The notes under the pieces were generated by a model. The model saw only the letters and a list, made by a program, of their open reading frames with translations. It searched no databases and was not told the DNA's origin. Shown here in pieces: positions 1-9,253 of a stretch of 23,470 nt of DNA; position 1 is the first letter of the stretch, and every line of letters starts with the position of its first letter. The stretch is from IMG/VR virus record IMGVR_UViG_3300020463_000137, positions 1 through 23,470 of that record; one strand, given 5' to 3'. The position numbers and the translations under genes were made by a program. The DNA is from a virus.

Positions 1-1255
1 TTGTTCTTAATCCTAATTGAGATTGTTTACCACTAAAACCTGTACCTGCAATCTGACCAGAACGACCTCTTTGATTTACCATAATCATATTGTCATATTC
101 TAAATCAAATTGTAAAGTATCTGCAACTTGTCCACCAATATCATTTACCTCTACTAATACCTCTGCCATATTATAACTCTTTGCAATCTTATGAATGATT
201 TGTGGAAACAACATAGGTCTTATTTCATTGTTACGATATTTACCTACAACTTTATATGGTATGCGTGTTGCGTCTGTTACAACAAAAGCAGAATAATCAT
301 TTACGGTACCTCTTGCAACATCAACTGTAATTACATAACGGTGCCCTTTTTGTGGCATTTCGTATATATCTAGTCCTGCGTTTTGTTGTATAGGTGTAAT
401 GTGTGATAATGTTCTCAACTTTGCACTATTAATAAGAGTATCAACACTACCTAAAAACTCACATTCAAACTCCGTTCTAAATTGTTGTTCACTTGTATTC
501 TTTATTGTTTCTTGTTTCCATTTTTCATCTCTACCTGGTACCTCTGACCAATGCACTTCTATTGGTTTATAACTATTTCTTTCATGTTGAGCATCATTCC
601 ATAATTTATAAAACATGTTCATACCATGTGGCGTAGATACGATCATAACTTTAGAACTTTTACCAGATGAGATTGTAGGATAAACTGAACTAAAAAATTG
701 TTCCGCAATATTATTTGGTACATAAGCAAACTCGTCTAAAAATATTACATTGTAAGAACCACCACGCACGGCACTTGATGATGTTGCAGCCGCAAGTATC
801 TTACTACCATTTTCTAATTCTAAACTACCTTTGTTCCAATTGATAACACCTTGTTGTAAAAATTTTGGTAAGTTTTCATATGCAAGTTGTAAACGACCTA
901 ACAAGTCTCTTGCCACTGCAGCCTTGTTTGCAAGTATGGCAATATTTACATTTGGATTAAAGATTGCATAATGTAATAAGTATGCAATAATTGTAGTTGA
1001 CTTACCAGTCTGTCTTGGTAATTTACAAATTGTAAAACGATTATTATGAAATGTATCGACCATTTCTTTTTGAAAGTTATACATTTTAAATGGTTGTAAA
1101 CCATGATCAAGTGTTACAATCTTTAGATAGGTAGTAATAAAATAAATTGGGTTATCTTGGCACCTAATAAATTCTTCTACTTGTTTTTTAGTGTACCTAG
1201 TCTTTTGGTTTGCAGCCTTAAGATTGGGGTTACCAAGATATGTTTTATTTTCCAT
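1..1255 (-). CDS. 17: Terminase large subunit, gp17 (3' end cut by window edge)
   Basis: This is the DNA-packaging motor: an ATPase joined to a nuclease that cuts concatemeric phage DNA and pumps it into the prohead at the portal. The frame is open from an ATG at 1255 to the left edge, about 418 codons; T4 gp17 has 610, so roughly the last third is missing. Visible are a Walker A-type loop RQTGKST (residues 81-87), a Walker B VIFLDEFAY with D174-E175, a coupling STPHG motif further on, and the start of the RNase H-like nuclease with VDVARG, where D312 is the likely first catalytic aspartate. The ATG overlaps the end of gp16 by 11 bases, as expected for coupled translation. The frame is intact, with no intron or split in the visible part. 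Identification is from motifs plus the 13-14-15-16-17 gene order. Confidence 0.96.
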   Translation of the reverse strand, partial: MENKTYLGNPNLKAANQKTRYTKKQVEEFIRCQDNPIYFITTYLKIVTLDHGLQPFKMYNFQKEMVDTFHNNRFTICKLPRQTGKSTTIIAYLLHYAIFNPNVNIAILANKAAVARDLLGRLQLAYENLPKFLQQGVINWNKGSLELENGSKILAAATSSSAVRGGSYNVIFLDEFAYVPNNIAEQFFSSVYPTISSGKSSKVMIVSTPHGMNMFYKLWNDAQHERNSYKPIEVHWSEVPGRDEKWKQETIKNTSEQQFRTEFECEFLGSVDTLINSAKLRTLSHITPIQQNAGLDIYEMPQKGHRYVITVDVARGTVNDYSAFVVTDATRIPYKVVGKYRNNEIRPMLFPQIIHKIAKSYNMAEVLVEVNDIGGQVADTLQFDLEYDNMIMVNQRGRSGQIAGTGFSGKQSQLGLRT

Positions 1256-1646
1256 TCTTCTTTATCAACTTTTGTAATTCTGCTGTTGACCCTACAAATA
1301 AATTATTCTCAACTTTATTAGGTACTTTCTTTGTTTCTTCACCTAACTTTTTCATCTTCTCTTGTAACTCTAAAAGTTTTTCTGTTACTTCACCAACATT
1401 CTTAATTAGTTGCCCTGCTACTTCGTATGTTCGTGGGTGCTCAGTTTCTTTTGCAAGAGTGAGAATACCATCTATTGCGTCTTGCCCTCTTTCAACTAGA
1501 CTATACAAATTTTCTCTACTGTATTTGTAGTCGCTTGTAATATCTTCGTTTTCTTTAGGCCTAGGTATTACTGGTTTACTTTCCTCAACTTCAACTTTAG
1601 GTGTTATATCTAAAATTTCGTTGAGTTTATCCTCAACTTTTTTCAT
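1245..1646 (-). CDS. 16: Terminase small subunit, gp16
   Basis: The small terminase subunit recognises phage DNA and stimulates the gp17 ATPase. The product has 133 residues (T4 gp16 has 164) and is acidic and lysine-rich, almost wholly helical by composition. The family hallmark is the central segment RGQDAIDGILTLAKETEHPR followed by EVAGQLIKNV (about residues 53-85), matching the AYDGL..LVKASEHPRA region of T4 gp16. After it comes a coiled-coil-like LLELQEKMKKL stretch, then a polar tail. The start codon shares one base with the stop of gp15 (TAATG), and the end overlaps the gp17 start by 11 bases, so it sits in a tightly coupled packaging unit. Confidence 0.9.
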   Translation of the reverse strand: MKKVEDKLNEILDITPKVEVEESKPVIPRPKENEDITSDYKYSRENLYSLVERGQDAIDGILTLAKETEHPRTYEVAGQLIKNVGEVTEKLLELQEKMKKLGEETKKVPNKVENNLFVGSTAELQKLIKKNGK

Positions 1647-2464
1647 TAGTTATCTTTATCTGTACCAGAAGCAGGATCGTATTCATCAGCGTCTTGGAAG
1701 AAAGAGTGTGTTTCATTGAATCCAAAATTATCGTCAGCATCTGCTGTTGTTGGATTAGGTGTAACAACAATTCTTTGTTCTCTTTTTGCCACATTGACAT
1801 TTGTATCTGTATATTGATCCACTTGTACTCTCTTAATAATTTTAGAACTTGTTACAGGTCCGTATAGATACATCTTTGCTGTAAAGTTTAGAGTGTACAT
1901 AATAACTCGTCTTTCAGTAAAGTTACCATCGTAAGTATCTTCATATGATACATCATTTAAAACGATTGGTACATCACGCACTATTTCCATTGTTGGTAAT
2001 ACATTCAAACTAATTGTATAGTCTGGTTGAAACATTGGTAATATTTGTTCAACAATTTGTAATGCGTCTTCACTATTTTTTGCCATTGCAAATAAACTGA
2101 AACCTACATTGTATGGCACAGGCATATAACTATGTTGTAATGACTTACTATCTGCCCCTTTTACTTTTCTGAACTTTTGTATTCTATTTAATTTTCTTGG
2201 TGCGTCATATGTAAGTGTAGTCATTTCAAAACCTATACGAGGTAAAGTCAACGCCGTTGTCTTACCATCATCTGAGGTTCTAGCACTATCTTGTTCTAGT
2301 CTTACTAGAAATTTTTGTTTTGGGCCATATGCTAATGGCACTTTCATTTTTTGTATTACTTTACCAGTTGAGTTTTTACGATAAACATACATATCGTTAA
2401 ACAGCGTACCAAACGCAACGACCGTCTTTCTTATCAACTCATGGTATTGGGCATCCTTAAACAT
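1646..2464 (-). CDS. 15: Tail completion and sheath stabilizer protein, gp15
   Basis: In T4, gp15 forms a hexameric ring that caps the finished tail tube and sheath and makes the tail side of the head-tail joint. The product is 272 residues, the same length as T4 gp15. The N-terminus (FKDAQYHELIRKTVVAFGTL) and the internal LPRIGFEMTTLTYDAPRKL segment are typical of the family in marine T4-like phages. Its start codon overlaps the gp14 stop by one base (TAATG) and its stop overlaps the gp16 start in the same way, so the three are probably translated by ribosomes passing from one cistron to the next. The C-terminal ~30 residues are acidic and low in complexity. Confidence 0.93.
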   Translation of the reverse strand: MFKDAQYHELIRKTVVAFGTLFNDMYVYRKNSTGKVIQKMKVPLAYGPKQKFLVRLEQDSARTSDDGKTTALTLPRIGFEMTTLTYDAPRKLNRIQKFRKVKGADSKSLQHSYMPVPYNVGFSLFAMAKNSEDALQIVEQILPMFQPDYTISLNVLPTMEIVRDVPIVLNDVSYEDTYDGNFTERRVIMYTLNFTAKMYLYGPVTSSKIIKRVQVDQYTDTNVNVAKREQRIVVTPNPTTADADDNFGFNETHSFFQDADEYDPASGTDKDN

Positions 2465-3333
2465 TATTTACTCCTTGGGTCTCCAAATGGGTTATTTTCA
2501 GAAAAGTCGAATATATCATTATTAGGATCAAAGTCATCTAATCCTGCGGCAGCGTCAAAGGCTTTGTTATCAGCGTCTGTGCTTTCTGTCGCCAAGTTAT
2601 CTGTTAATGCGTCTTCTAGTATTATATATTCGTTATAATCTGGATCATCTTCGTATAAGATATTATCACCATCTGTTTCGTCTACTAGGAACTCACCTGC
2701 TTCTGTCAATACTGCTTCTATATCACCTGAAATATTTTCAGTTAGTAGTGAACCTGAACTTGTTGTACCACTCTCTAAAGTTATTTGATTTTCTAGGACA
2801 TCCATAGTAACTTGGTCAAGTTTGTTATCTATTTCTGCTAATCCAGTTTCAACACTTTCTGAAGCGTAATCCCATGTAGAACATTTTAATTTGAATATTG
2901 GCAAGTCTGATATTTGATACATTGGGTCCTCGTCCTCAACGAAATCAATCTGCCAAAACTTTTTGAATAAAGGCATGTATATAACATCACCTTCTCTTGG
3001 TCTATTAAATGTAAGTGTGTTTGATGGTTGGTCAACTAATAATTCAAATGTTCGTCTTGCAACGACATAAGTTATTTCGTCTTTCATGTCCAACCCAAAC
3101 TTACCAATCAAGTCGCCTTGACCAGCAAAACCATTTACTTCTTCGACATACATTTCAATCATGTATTCGTCAGTAAACTTATCTGTGGTATTACCTAGTA
3201 TACCATCTTCAAATAGATTTTCTCTAGGCATGTAATGAACATCATGCCCATAAATCTTTAATTGTTCGATTATTAAATCTTCGTATAGATTTTTTTCTGA
3301 ACGAGTACCTTGTGAAAAATATGTACTTCGCAT
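2464..3333 (-). CDS. 14: Neck protein, gp14
   Basis: gp14 and gp13 form the neck that closes the filled head and accepts the tail. The product has 289 residues against 256 in T4. The N-terminus (YFSQGTRSEKNLYEDLIIEQ, then YGHDVHYMPRE) is the family signature. A strongly acidic, threonine- and glycine-rich segment lies at about residues 175-265, before a C-terminal NPFGDP ending. This segment probably accounts for the extra length. It contains LVDETDGDNILYE (216-228), a motif that recurs in the giant protein at 16437-22433. The start lies one base past the gp13 stop, and the stop overlaps the gp15 start. Confidence 0.92.
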   Translation of the reverse strand: MRSTYFSQGTRSEKNLYEDLIIEQLKIYGHDVHYMPRENLFEDGILGNTTDKFTDEYMIEMYVEEVNGFAGQGDLIGKFGLDMKDEITYVVARRTFELLVDQPSNTLTFNRPREGDVIYMPLFKKFWQIDFVEDEDPMYQISDLPIFKLKCSTWDYASESVETGLAEIDNKLDQVTMDVLENQITLESGTTSSGSLLTENISGDIEAVLTEAGEFLVDETDGDNILYEDDPDYNEYIILEDALTDNLATESTDADNKAFDAAAGLDDFDPNNDIFDFSENNPFGDPRSK

Positions 3334-3334
3334 T

Positions 3335-4162
3335 TTAACCCATCATGTAATTGGGTGGTAACTCGTAACTTAATTGTATCTGTTCTTCTAATTTGTTTAT
3401 TTCTTCTTGCGCTTGTGAATAGATTTGTTCACCATTCATTTGAACACCACCTAACATAGCGACACCTTGAAACTTACTTAAATTAGTACCCCATTGTTTT
3501 TTGATTAATTGTATTAGGTATTTCTTTAAAAAGATATCATCAAATATATCTGTAAATGTTGATGGATCTAGTTTTCTATAACATTCGATAATAATAAAAT
3601 CACCAGCGTCAACATCATTTGACCAGTCCATATCTATGTATAGTCTATTCTTATGTTGATTAAATCTGATTGGTCTTTCACCTACAAGAATATGGTCTAA
3701 CATATCTAAATGTCTTAAGGTCATATCGTAGTGAATAATTGATGTAGATGAAAAATCGTATAAGTCGTTTAGTCTTAATTGATATCTTACATCAAACAAA
3801 TTTAGATTTGCTTTATCTGTAAAATCAAATAGTCTTGTAACTGAAACAACACTAGATGGCATTGGTATATAGTTTTTGCCTTCTACGAAACTGGCAGTAA
3901 CTGTACTGTCTGCCGTATCTGTTACTGTGGATAATGTCTCATTAGTTTTTGCCCTAGTTATATCGTCTGCTGTAACTTGATATTTTAAATACATTCTCTC
4001 AACACCATCATAGTGATATTGAGCAAAGTATTGTAACGCCTCGTCAATACGGTCCTCTACCTGATCATCTTCTACATTTATTTCGATTACAGGTTTACCT
4101 AATGCTCGAAGGCAATATTGTTTAAGGGTCTCTCTAGTCGTTATTGGGTTATTTTGTGCCAT
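3335..4162 (-). CDS. 13: Neck protein, gp13
   Basis: This is the partner of gp14 in the neck, acting at the head-tail vertex after packaging. The product has 275 residues (T4 gp13: 309). The family match rests on the N-terminal block with VIEINVEDDQVEDRIDEALQ followed by a YFAQYHYDGVER stretch, which is highly typical of marine T4-like gp13. The start is supported by AAGGA nine bases upstream. An exact late-promoter octamer at 4182-4189 lies 19 bases ahead of the ATG, making gp13 the first gene of a 13-14-15-16-17 late unit. A hairpin could mask this Shine-Dalgarno in RNA that reads through from the upstream fibre genes. Confidence 0.93.
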   Translation of the reverse strand: MAQNNPITTRETLKQYCLRALGKPVIEINVEDDQVEDRIDEALQYFAQYHYDGVERMYLKYQVTADDITRAKTNETLSTVTDTADSTVTASFVEGKNYIPMPSSVVSVTRLFDFTDKANLNLFDVRYQLRLNDLYDFSSTSIIHYDMTLRHLDMLDHILVGERPIRFNQHKNRLYIDMDWSNDVDAGDFIIIECYRKLDPSTFTDIFDDIFLKKYLIQLIKKQWGTNLSKFQGVAMLGGVQMNGEQIYSQAQEEINKLEEQIQLSYELPPNYMMG

Positions 4163-4169
4163 ATTATAG

Positions 4170-4193
4170 TCCTTATGAGACTATTTATAAGGA
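4170..4193 (-). promoter_or_regulatory. Hairpin enclosing the gp13 late promoter and Shine-Dalgarno
   Basis: Minus-strand TCCTTAT (4193-4187) pairs with ATAAGGA (4176-4170) across a 10-base loop. The 3' arm contains the gp13 ribosome site. RNA started at the local promoter (predicted +1 at 4176) lacks the 5' arm, whereas read-through RNA from the fibre genes would fold it. Confidence 0.6.
4182..4189 (-). promoter_or_regulatory. T4-type late promoter for gp13-gp17
   Basis: Exact TATAAATA octamer in the 38-base gap before gp13. With T4 geometry the transcript starts at A4176, giving a 14-base leader that holds AAGGA. Confidence 0.8.
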
Positions 4194-4200
4194 AAATAAC

Positions 4201-7200
4201 TTAATATCTTACAACTACTCTATCGCCTGAAGCAGGTGCCGCGTCTAGGGTTAATGTAGTACCAGAAATTGTAAAGTCCTCAGTAGGTTCTTGTACAACC
4301 CCGTTGATTGTTACCAAGAATTGGTTTACATTATATCCTGAAGCAATTGTAACAGTTGTGGTAGATCCATCACCAGCTAGTGTTGCTTTGTTGGCACCAG
4401 AAGACACTTTAAAAGTTTCGTTTGGTATGCTAACTGTTCTATCTGCTGTAGGGTCTATTACAGTAAGAGTTGTTTCAAAACTGTTTGCTGTACTACCTTC
4501 AAATACAACATTACCACCTAGATTTATGCCTGCATTGAAAGTTGTTTCCCCTGCCGCACTACCATCTATTGTTACGAAAGTTGTATCCGCACTACCGTCA
4601 GTACCTTTGAAGATAATATCTGTGTCATTACCTTGAGCGTCTATTGTAATATTACCAGAAGTTGTGGTTACATTTACAGCCGCGTCCCCAGCAGTAAAGT
4701 CATCATATGCTAATGATATACCACCTTGCATGTAGGTCTTAACAGTTGTAACATTGGTCATACGCATTGTACCACCATCGTTAATTAAGATACCATCACC
4801 ATCTGCTAATGCAGTTGTGCCTCTACTTGTACCACCGTCAATTAAATTAATCTCTGCAGGTGTAGCACTAATTTGATCTGTACTTGCAGCCGCAAAAGGT
4901 TGTAATGTACCACCTATGTTCGCAAGATTAATTGTTCTATCTGCTGTTGGGTCAACAACACCTAATGTTGTTTCAAAACTATCTGCCGTAGAACCTTCAA
5001 ATATGAAACTACCAGTTGTAGTAGTATTACCAGTAATCGCTGGTGTAGCAATTGTAGGACTTGTTAAAGTTTTATTTGTTAATGTTACCGTATTATCAGT
5101 ACCAACAAGAGTTGTAGTATCTGCAGGTAATGTGATTGTTATGTTACCAGAAAAGTCTGAATGGGCAGGTGCCGTTAATGCCGCATAGTGGGCATTTGAA
5201 CTTTCACAATACATTCTAATAGCAGATTGAGCACCATCGTTTTTAAGGTCAATCAAACCAGTAGTAAAAGTTATTCTATCGTTACCACCAAGTCTAAAGT
5301 CTATTTGGTCATCAGCACTTGCAGTAATTGATGTATCAGCGTCAGCGTCTAATATTAACTCACTGCCGTTCATGTCTATATTACCAGCAATTAATATTGA
5401 TGATCCTGAAAGTACATTGAAAGTATTGGCAGTAAATGTGAAATCGTCAGCGTTTGCAATCTTAATATCAATCTGATCGTCTGTACTTGCATGAATAGAA
5501 GTATCAGCGTCTTCGTCTAATATTAATTCACTACCATTTAAATCAAAAGATTTTAATTGTAATGCAACTGTACCACTATCGTTAGGTAAGTTGATTGTTC
5601 TATCTGCTGTTGGATCAACTACATTTAAAGTTGTTTCAAAAGAGTCCGCAGTAGAACCCTCAAATATTACACCACCAGTTAACTCAACATTTGAGAATGC
5701 CGCAGCCCCACCACCGGTTACATCTGTTAGAAATGCAACGGTACCAGAACCGTTTTGAAATGTAATTGTTCTATCTGCTGTTGGGTCAACAACCGCAAGA
5801 GTTGTTTCAAAACTGTTTGCAGTAGCACCTTCAAATACAACTGAACCAGTTGTTGTAATTGTATCTGATTGTAAAGTACCAGCAAAAACTACATTTGCAC
5901 CTGAGAAAGTTGCCGCAGTAGTTGTGCCAGATTTTATAATTAAGTTGCTTGAATTGTTTGTTAATGAAGCGAATTGTGAACCACCATCTAATAATAGTAC
6001 ATCACCGCCATCAGCGTCAACTTTAATATCTCCAGGTGCGTCAAGTGTAACATCTGTAGCACCGTTAAGTACAAAATCTAAAGATGTAGTGCCACCTGTT
6101 TTCAATGTGATATTATTACCAGCAGCGTCTAAATTAATGTCAGTTGCCGCGTCTAATGTAATAGTAGAACCTGAATCAATTTCTGTAATTACAGGTGTTG
6201 TTAAAGTTTTATTTGTTAAAGTATCAGTTGTATCTCTACCAACTAACTGTGTGGTTGCGTTTGGTATTGTAACTGTTCTATCTGCTGTTGGATCTTCTAC
6301 TGTTAAAGTTGTTTCAAAACTATCTGCTGTAGAACCCTCAAAAGTAAATGAGTTTGTTACATCAATAGTTGAGGAATCAATTGTAGTAGTTGAACCAGAA
6401 ACTGTTAAGTTACCTGCAATGGTAACATTTGCACCAGACATTGTGATTGCAGTAGTAGGTGTAGAACCTGATTGGATTCTTAAATTACCACCGTTGTTAT
6501 TCAATGCACCAAATGTAGTGCCACCATCTTTTAATGTAATGTCTGCCCCATCAGCGTCTAAAATAATGTCAGTAGCGGCGTCTAAAGTTATAGAACCAGT
6601 ACTATCTATTTCAGCGATAACAGGAGTTGTTAATGTCTTGTTTGTTAATGTGTCAGTAGTATCTCTACCAACAAGAGTTGTTGTTGCGTCTTGTATAGTT
6701 ACTGTGCGATCAGCAGTTGGATCTGCAACCGCAATAGTAGTTTCAAAACTGTCTGCTGTATTACCTTCAAATATTAACGGACTTGCATTACTAAAGATAC
6801 CTTGTGTTGCCGTTACTGTACTTGATGAAGTGATTGCACCAGAAGCCAATGTACCTGCAAAAGTTACATTTGATCCTGAAAAAGTTGCCGCGGTAGAAGC
6901 GGAAGATGATGATTTAATAATTAACTCACCACCAGATTGTGTAAATCTACCAAATTCTGTTCCGTCGTCTTTTAAGACGATATCTGCTCCACCAGCGTCT
7001 AAATTAATATCCGTTGTTGCGTCTAATGTGATAGTAGATCCACTATCTATTTCTGCAATAACTGGTGTTGTTAAAGTTTTATTTGTTAAAGTTTGAGTAG
7101 CACTATCAGAAACTAACGCAAAACCACCTGCCGTAGAACCATCATGGATTCTGATAGTATCTAGTGTGGTATCTACACTAATCTCACCTACAGCACCTGT

Positions 7201-7254
7201 AAAACTGTTATTTTGAGAGGTAGTACCTCTTCTAAATTGTAGTTGCGTTGGCAT
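4201..7254 (-). CDS. Modular tail fibre protein with Mtd-like N-terminal domain
   Basis: This 1017-residue fibre-like protein probably acts in host attachment. The N-terminus (about residues 1-50, LQFRRGTTSQNNSFTGAVGE then RIHDGSTAGGF) resembles the head-proximal domain of the Bordetella phage tropism determinant Mtd. The body is a chain of beta-rich modules: four TLTNKTL units, four LDA..ADI.LKD..T units and six FEGxTAxSFETT...DPTADRT units. Near residues 625-718 lies a block ending in SNAHYAALTAPAH and LVG that recurs in the 441-residue fibre. The last 73 residues (NVNQFLVTINGV...GDRVVVRY) are also shared with that protein. AGGAGA sits 8 bases ahead of the ATG and an exact late promoter 31 bases ahead. 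No transmembrane segment, enzymatic domain or collagen repeat is visible. Its exact place on the tail is not known. Confidence 0.85.
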   Translation of the reverse strand: MPTQLQFRRGTTSQNNSFTGAVGEISVDTTLDTIRIHDGSTAGGFALVSDSATQTLTNKTLTTPVIAEIDSGSTITLDATTDINLDAGGADIVLKDDGTEFGRFTQSGGELIIKSSSSASTAATFSGSNVTFAGTLASGAITSSSTVTATQGIFSNASPLIFEGNTADSFETTIAVADPTADRTVTIQDATTTLVGRDTTDTLTNKTLTTPVIAEIDSTGSITLDAATDIILDADGADITLKDGGTTFGALNNNGGNLRIQSGSTPTTAITMSGANVTIAGNLTVSGSTTTIDSSTIDVTNSFTFEGSTADSFETTLTVEDPTADRTVTIPNATTQLVGRDTTDTLTNKTLTTPVITEIDSGSTITLDAATDINLDAAGNNITLKTGGTTSLDFVLNGATDVTLDAPGDIKVDADGGDVLLLDGGSQFASLTNNSSNLIIKSGTTTAATFSGANVVFAGTLQSDTITTTGSVVFEGATANSFETTLAVVDPTADRTITFQNGSGTVAFLTDVTGGGAAAFSNVELTGGVIFEGSTADSFETTLNVVDPTADRTINLPNDSGTVALQLKSFDLNGSELILDEDADTSIHASTDDQIDIKIANADDFTFTANTFNVLSGSSILIAGNIDMNGSELILDADADTSITASADDQIDFRLGGNDRITFTTGLIDLKNDGAQSAIRMYCESSNAHYAALTAPAHSDFSGNITITLPADTTTLVGTDNTVTLTNKTLTSPTIATPAITGNTTTTGSFIFEGSTADSFETTLGVVDPTADRTINLANIGGTLQPFAAASTDQISATPAEINLIDGGTSRGTTALADGDGILINDGGTMRMTNVTTVKTYMQGGISLAYDDFTAGDAAVNVTTTSGNITIDAQGNDTDIIFKGTDGSADTTFVTIDGSAAGETTFNAGINLGGNVVFEGSTANSFETTLTVIDPTADRTVSIPNETFKVSSGANKATLAGDGSTTTVTIASGYNVNQFLVTINGVVQEPTEDFTISGTTLTLDAAPASGDRVVVRY
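4204..4422 (-). repeat. Shared C-terminal fibre tip, copy in the 1017-residue protein
   Basis: Encodes the last 73 residues, from NETFKVSS to GDRVVVRY. It matches the copy at 14897-15115 at 63 of 73 residues with no gaps. Confidence 0.9.
5101..5379 (-). repeat. Shared 93-codon fibre block, copy in the 1017-residue protein
   Basis: Runs from IDMNGSEL through CESSNAHYAALTAPAH to TTLVG. It aligns without gaps to 15281-15559 at 68 of 93 residues. The central CESSNAHYAALTAPAH is identical. Confidence 0.88.
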
Positions 7255-7285
7255 TTGTTGTCTCTCCTATTATCTAATCTCTATC

Positions 7286-7293
7286 TATTTATA
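7286..7293 (-). promoter_or_regulatory. T4-type late promoter for the 1017-residue fibre gene
   Basis: Exact TATAAATA octamer 31 bases ahead of the ATG at 7254, in the 47-base gap after the 642-residue gene. The predicted start is A7280, with a 26-base leader carrying AGGAGA. Confidence 0.8.
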
Positions 7294-7301
7294 ACATTTT
7301 T

Positions 7302-9230
7302 CTATGCGACACTACCTAAATCTACCGTAACACTTGAACCTTTAGGATTCATCATATCGTAAGATGTGCCTGTGATAACACCAAAAGCGTCTGTAATACT
7401 TTCAAATGGACTTTCACCACCTGCCAAGTCAGCGTTACCACTTGCCGCAGGGTGAATAGTCGTTGTAGAATTATCAAAGAATACATCTGTGGTTGTTGCG
7501 ATAGTGCCTGTACTTGTTGGTAAAGTTAAAGTGATATCAGCACTTGGATTACCTGGTGCAAGTGTAGTCTCAAAACTATCCGCACTTGATCCTTCAAATA
7601 TTAAGTTTGTTGAAATAGTACCATTAAAGGCAACAGTATCAGTTGCCGCGTCTCCTAGTGTGATTGTACCACCATTAAATGTTGTTGTACCAGTAACTGT
7701 TAAGTTACCTGCCACCGTGGTATTTGCACCACTCATTGTCATATTGGTAGTAGATGAACTACCAGATTTTATTTGTAATTCACCACTATTGTTTGTAAAT
7801 CTACCGTATTCAGTACCACCGTCTTTGAGTATTACATCAGCACCGTCAGCGTCTATGTTTACATCACCTGCACTATCTAAAGTTATAGATGAACCAGTAA
7901 TATTTGTAATGACTGGATTTGTTAAAGTCTTATTTGTTAATGTGTCCGTAGTATCTTTACCTACTAAAGTGTCAGTTGCGTTAGGTAATGATATTGTCCT
8001 ATCTGCTGTTGGGTCTACTACCGTTAATGTAGTTTCAAAACTATCTGCTGTAGAACCCTCAAAGATAACATTACCAGTTGTGGTAGTGTTACCTGTAATT
8101 GCAGGTGTTGTTAATGCAGGACTTGTTAATGTCTTGTTTGTTAAAGTATCAGTTGTTGCTTTACCAACTAATGTATCACTACCAGAACTTGGTAAAGTTA
8201 ATGTGATATCAGCAGATGGGTTACCTGGTGTAAGTGTAGTTTCAAAACTATCGTCTGTACTACCTTCAAAAACAAGATTACCTGTAATTGTACCACCAAA
8301 TGCAACAGTATCACTTGCACTATCACCTAATGTAATTGTAGAACCGTTGGCAGTTGCGTCTCCTGTTACTGTTAAATTACCTGCGATAGTAGTATTCGCA
8401 CCTGACATTGTAAGGTTTGTTGTTGCACTACTACCTGATTTGATTTGTAATTCACCAGAGTTGTTTGTAAATCTACCAAACTCTGTCCCTGCGTCTTTTA
8501 AAATTATATCTGCCCCATCAGCGTCTAATGTAATGTCGCCTGCGGAATCTAATGTGATTGTACTACCATCTATTTCTGTTATAATAGGTGTAGTTAATGT
8601 TTTGTTTGTAAGTGTTTGTGTACTTGCAAGACCTACCAAAGTATCTGAGGCACTTGCAGGTAGTGTTATTGTAATATCTGAACTTGGATTACCTGGTGTT
8701 AATGTTGTTTCAAAACTATCAGCACTTGATCCTTCAAATACTAAACTGCCTTGAATTGTACCACCAAATGTAACTGTATCACCAGCAGCGTCCCCTAAAG
8801 TAATATTACCATCACCTTCAGTTGTACCGGTAACAGTTAAGTTACCTGCAATAGTAACATTCGCACCACTCATAGTCATGGCGGTTGTTGTACTTGATGA
8901 TGACTTAATAACTAATTGACCACCTGAGTTTGTAAATCTACCAAACTCTGTTCCTGCGTCTTTTAAAATAATATCAGCACCGTCAGCGTCTAATACTATG
9001 TCTGCCGCACTATCTAATGTAATGTCGCCAGAAGCAGTTGAAAATCCACTACCAAATTCTATGGCATTACCTGCCGCATTTACTTTTAAGACTTGACCAG
9101 CACTGCCTAATGATGATAACCCTGTACCACCATGTACATGTCCTACTGTTTCGCCTGATTGAAATTCTGCAAGTCCCGTGGCATTACCACTACTATCAAA
9201 GACCGTACGAATTGGAACTTTATCTGTCAT
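7302..9230 (-). CDS. Modular tail fibre protein, 642 residues
   Basis: This is a second repeat-built fibre protein. The N-terminus (VPIRTVFDSSGNATGLAEFQ, then GGTGLSSLGSAGQVLKVN by residue 50) is a type seen in marine phage fibre proteins and differs from its neighbours. The body carries three LDADGADI.LKD units, three TLTNKTL units and four FEG units, three of the variant ending PGNPSxDIT and one DPTADRT. The C-terminus (GESPFESITDAFGVITGTSY...VDLGSVA) is unique in the window and is probably the tip or an assembly domain. It begins only 23 bases after the upstream 1171-residue gene. The only Shine-Dalgarno-like sequence (AAAAGGA) is 13 bases from the ATG, farther than usual, and the late-promoter octamer lies between them. 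Promoter-derived RNA may therefore be leaderless. Confidence 0.84.
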   Translation of the reverse strand: MTDKVPIRTVFDSSGNATGLAEFQSGETVGHVHGGTGLSSLGSAGQVLKVNAAGNAIEFGSGFSTASGDITLDSAADIVLDADGADIILKDAGTEFGRFTNSGGQLVIKSSSSTTTAMTMSGANVTIAGNLTVTGTTEGDGNITLGDAAGDTVTFGGTIQGSLVFEGSSADSFETTLTPGNPSSDITITLPASASDTLVGLASTQTLTNKTLTTPIITEIDGSTITLDSAGDITLDADGADIILKDAGTEFGRFTNNSGELQIKSGSSATTNLTMSGANTTIAGNLTVTGDATANGSTITLGDSASDTVAFGGTITGNLVFEGSTDDSFETTLTPGNPSADITLTLPSSGSDTLVGKATTDTLTNKTLTSPALTTPAITGNTTTTGNVIFEGSTADSFETTLTVVDPTADRTISLPNATDTLVGKDTTDTLTNKTLTNPVITNITGSSITLDSAGDVNIDADGADVILKDGGTEYGRFTNNSGELQIKSGSSSTTNMTMSGANTTVAGNLTVTGTTTFNGGTITLGDAATDTVAFNGTISTNLIFEGSSADSFETTLAPGNPSADITLTLPTSTGTIATTTDVFFDNSTTTIHPAASGNADLAGGESPFESITDAFGVITGTSYDMMNPKGSSVTVDLGSVA

Positions 9231-9235
9231 GTTAC

Positions 9236-9243
9236 TATTTATA
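9236..9243 (-). promoter_or_regulatory. T4-type late promoter abutting the 642-residue fibre ATG
   Basis: Exact TATAAATA octamer only five bases before the ATG at 9230. The sixth base after it, the T4-type +1, is the A of the ATG, so the transcript would be leaderless. Confidence 0.7.
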
Positions 9244-9253
9244 TCCTTTTACT

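Noticed and set aside
191-373. Plus-strand open frame opposite the terminase
   Set aside because: It lies opposite the gp17 nuclease region, has no ribosome site and no recognisable sequence; it is a shadow of the real gene.
7105-7254. Mtd-like N-terminal domain suggesting a diversity-generating retroelement
   Set aside because: No reverse transcriptase gene and no template/variable repeat pair with adenine-specific differences is present here. The C-terminus is not a recognisable C-type lectin fold. Only the anchor domain resembles Mtd.
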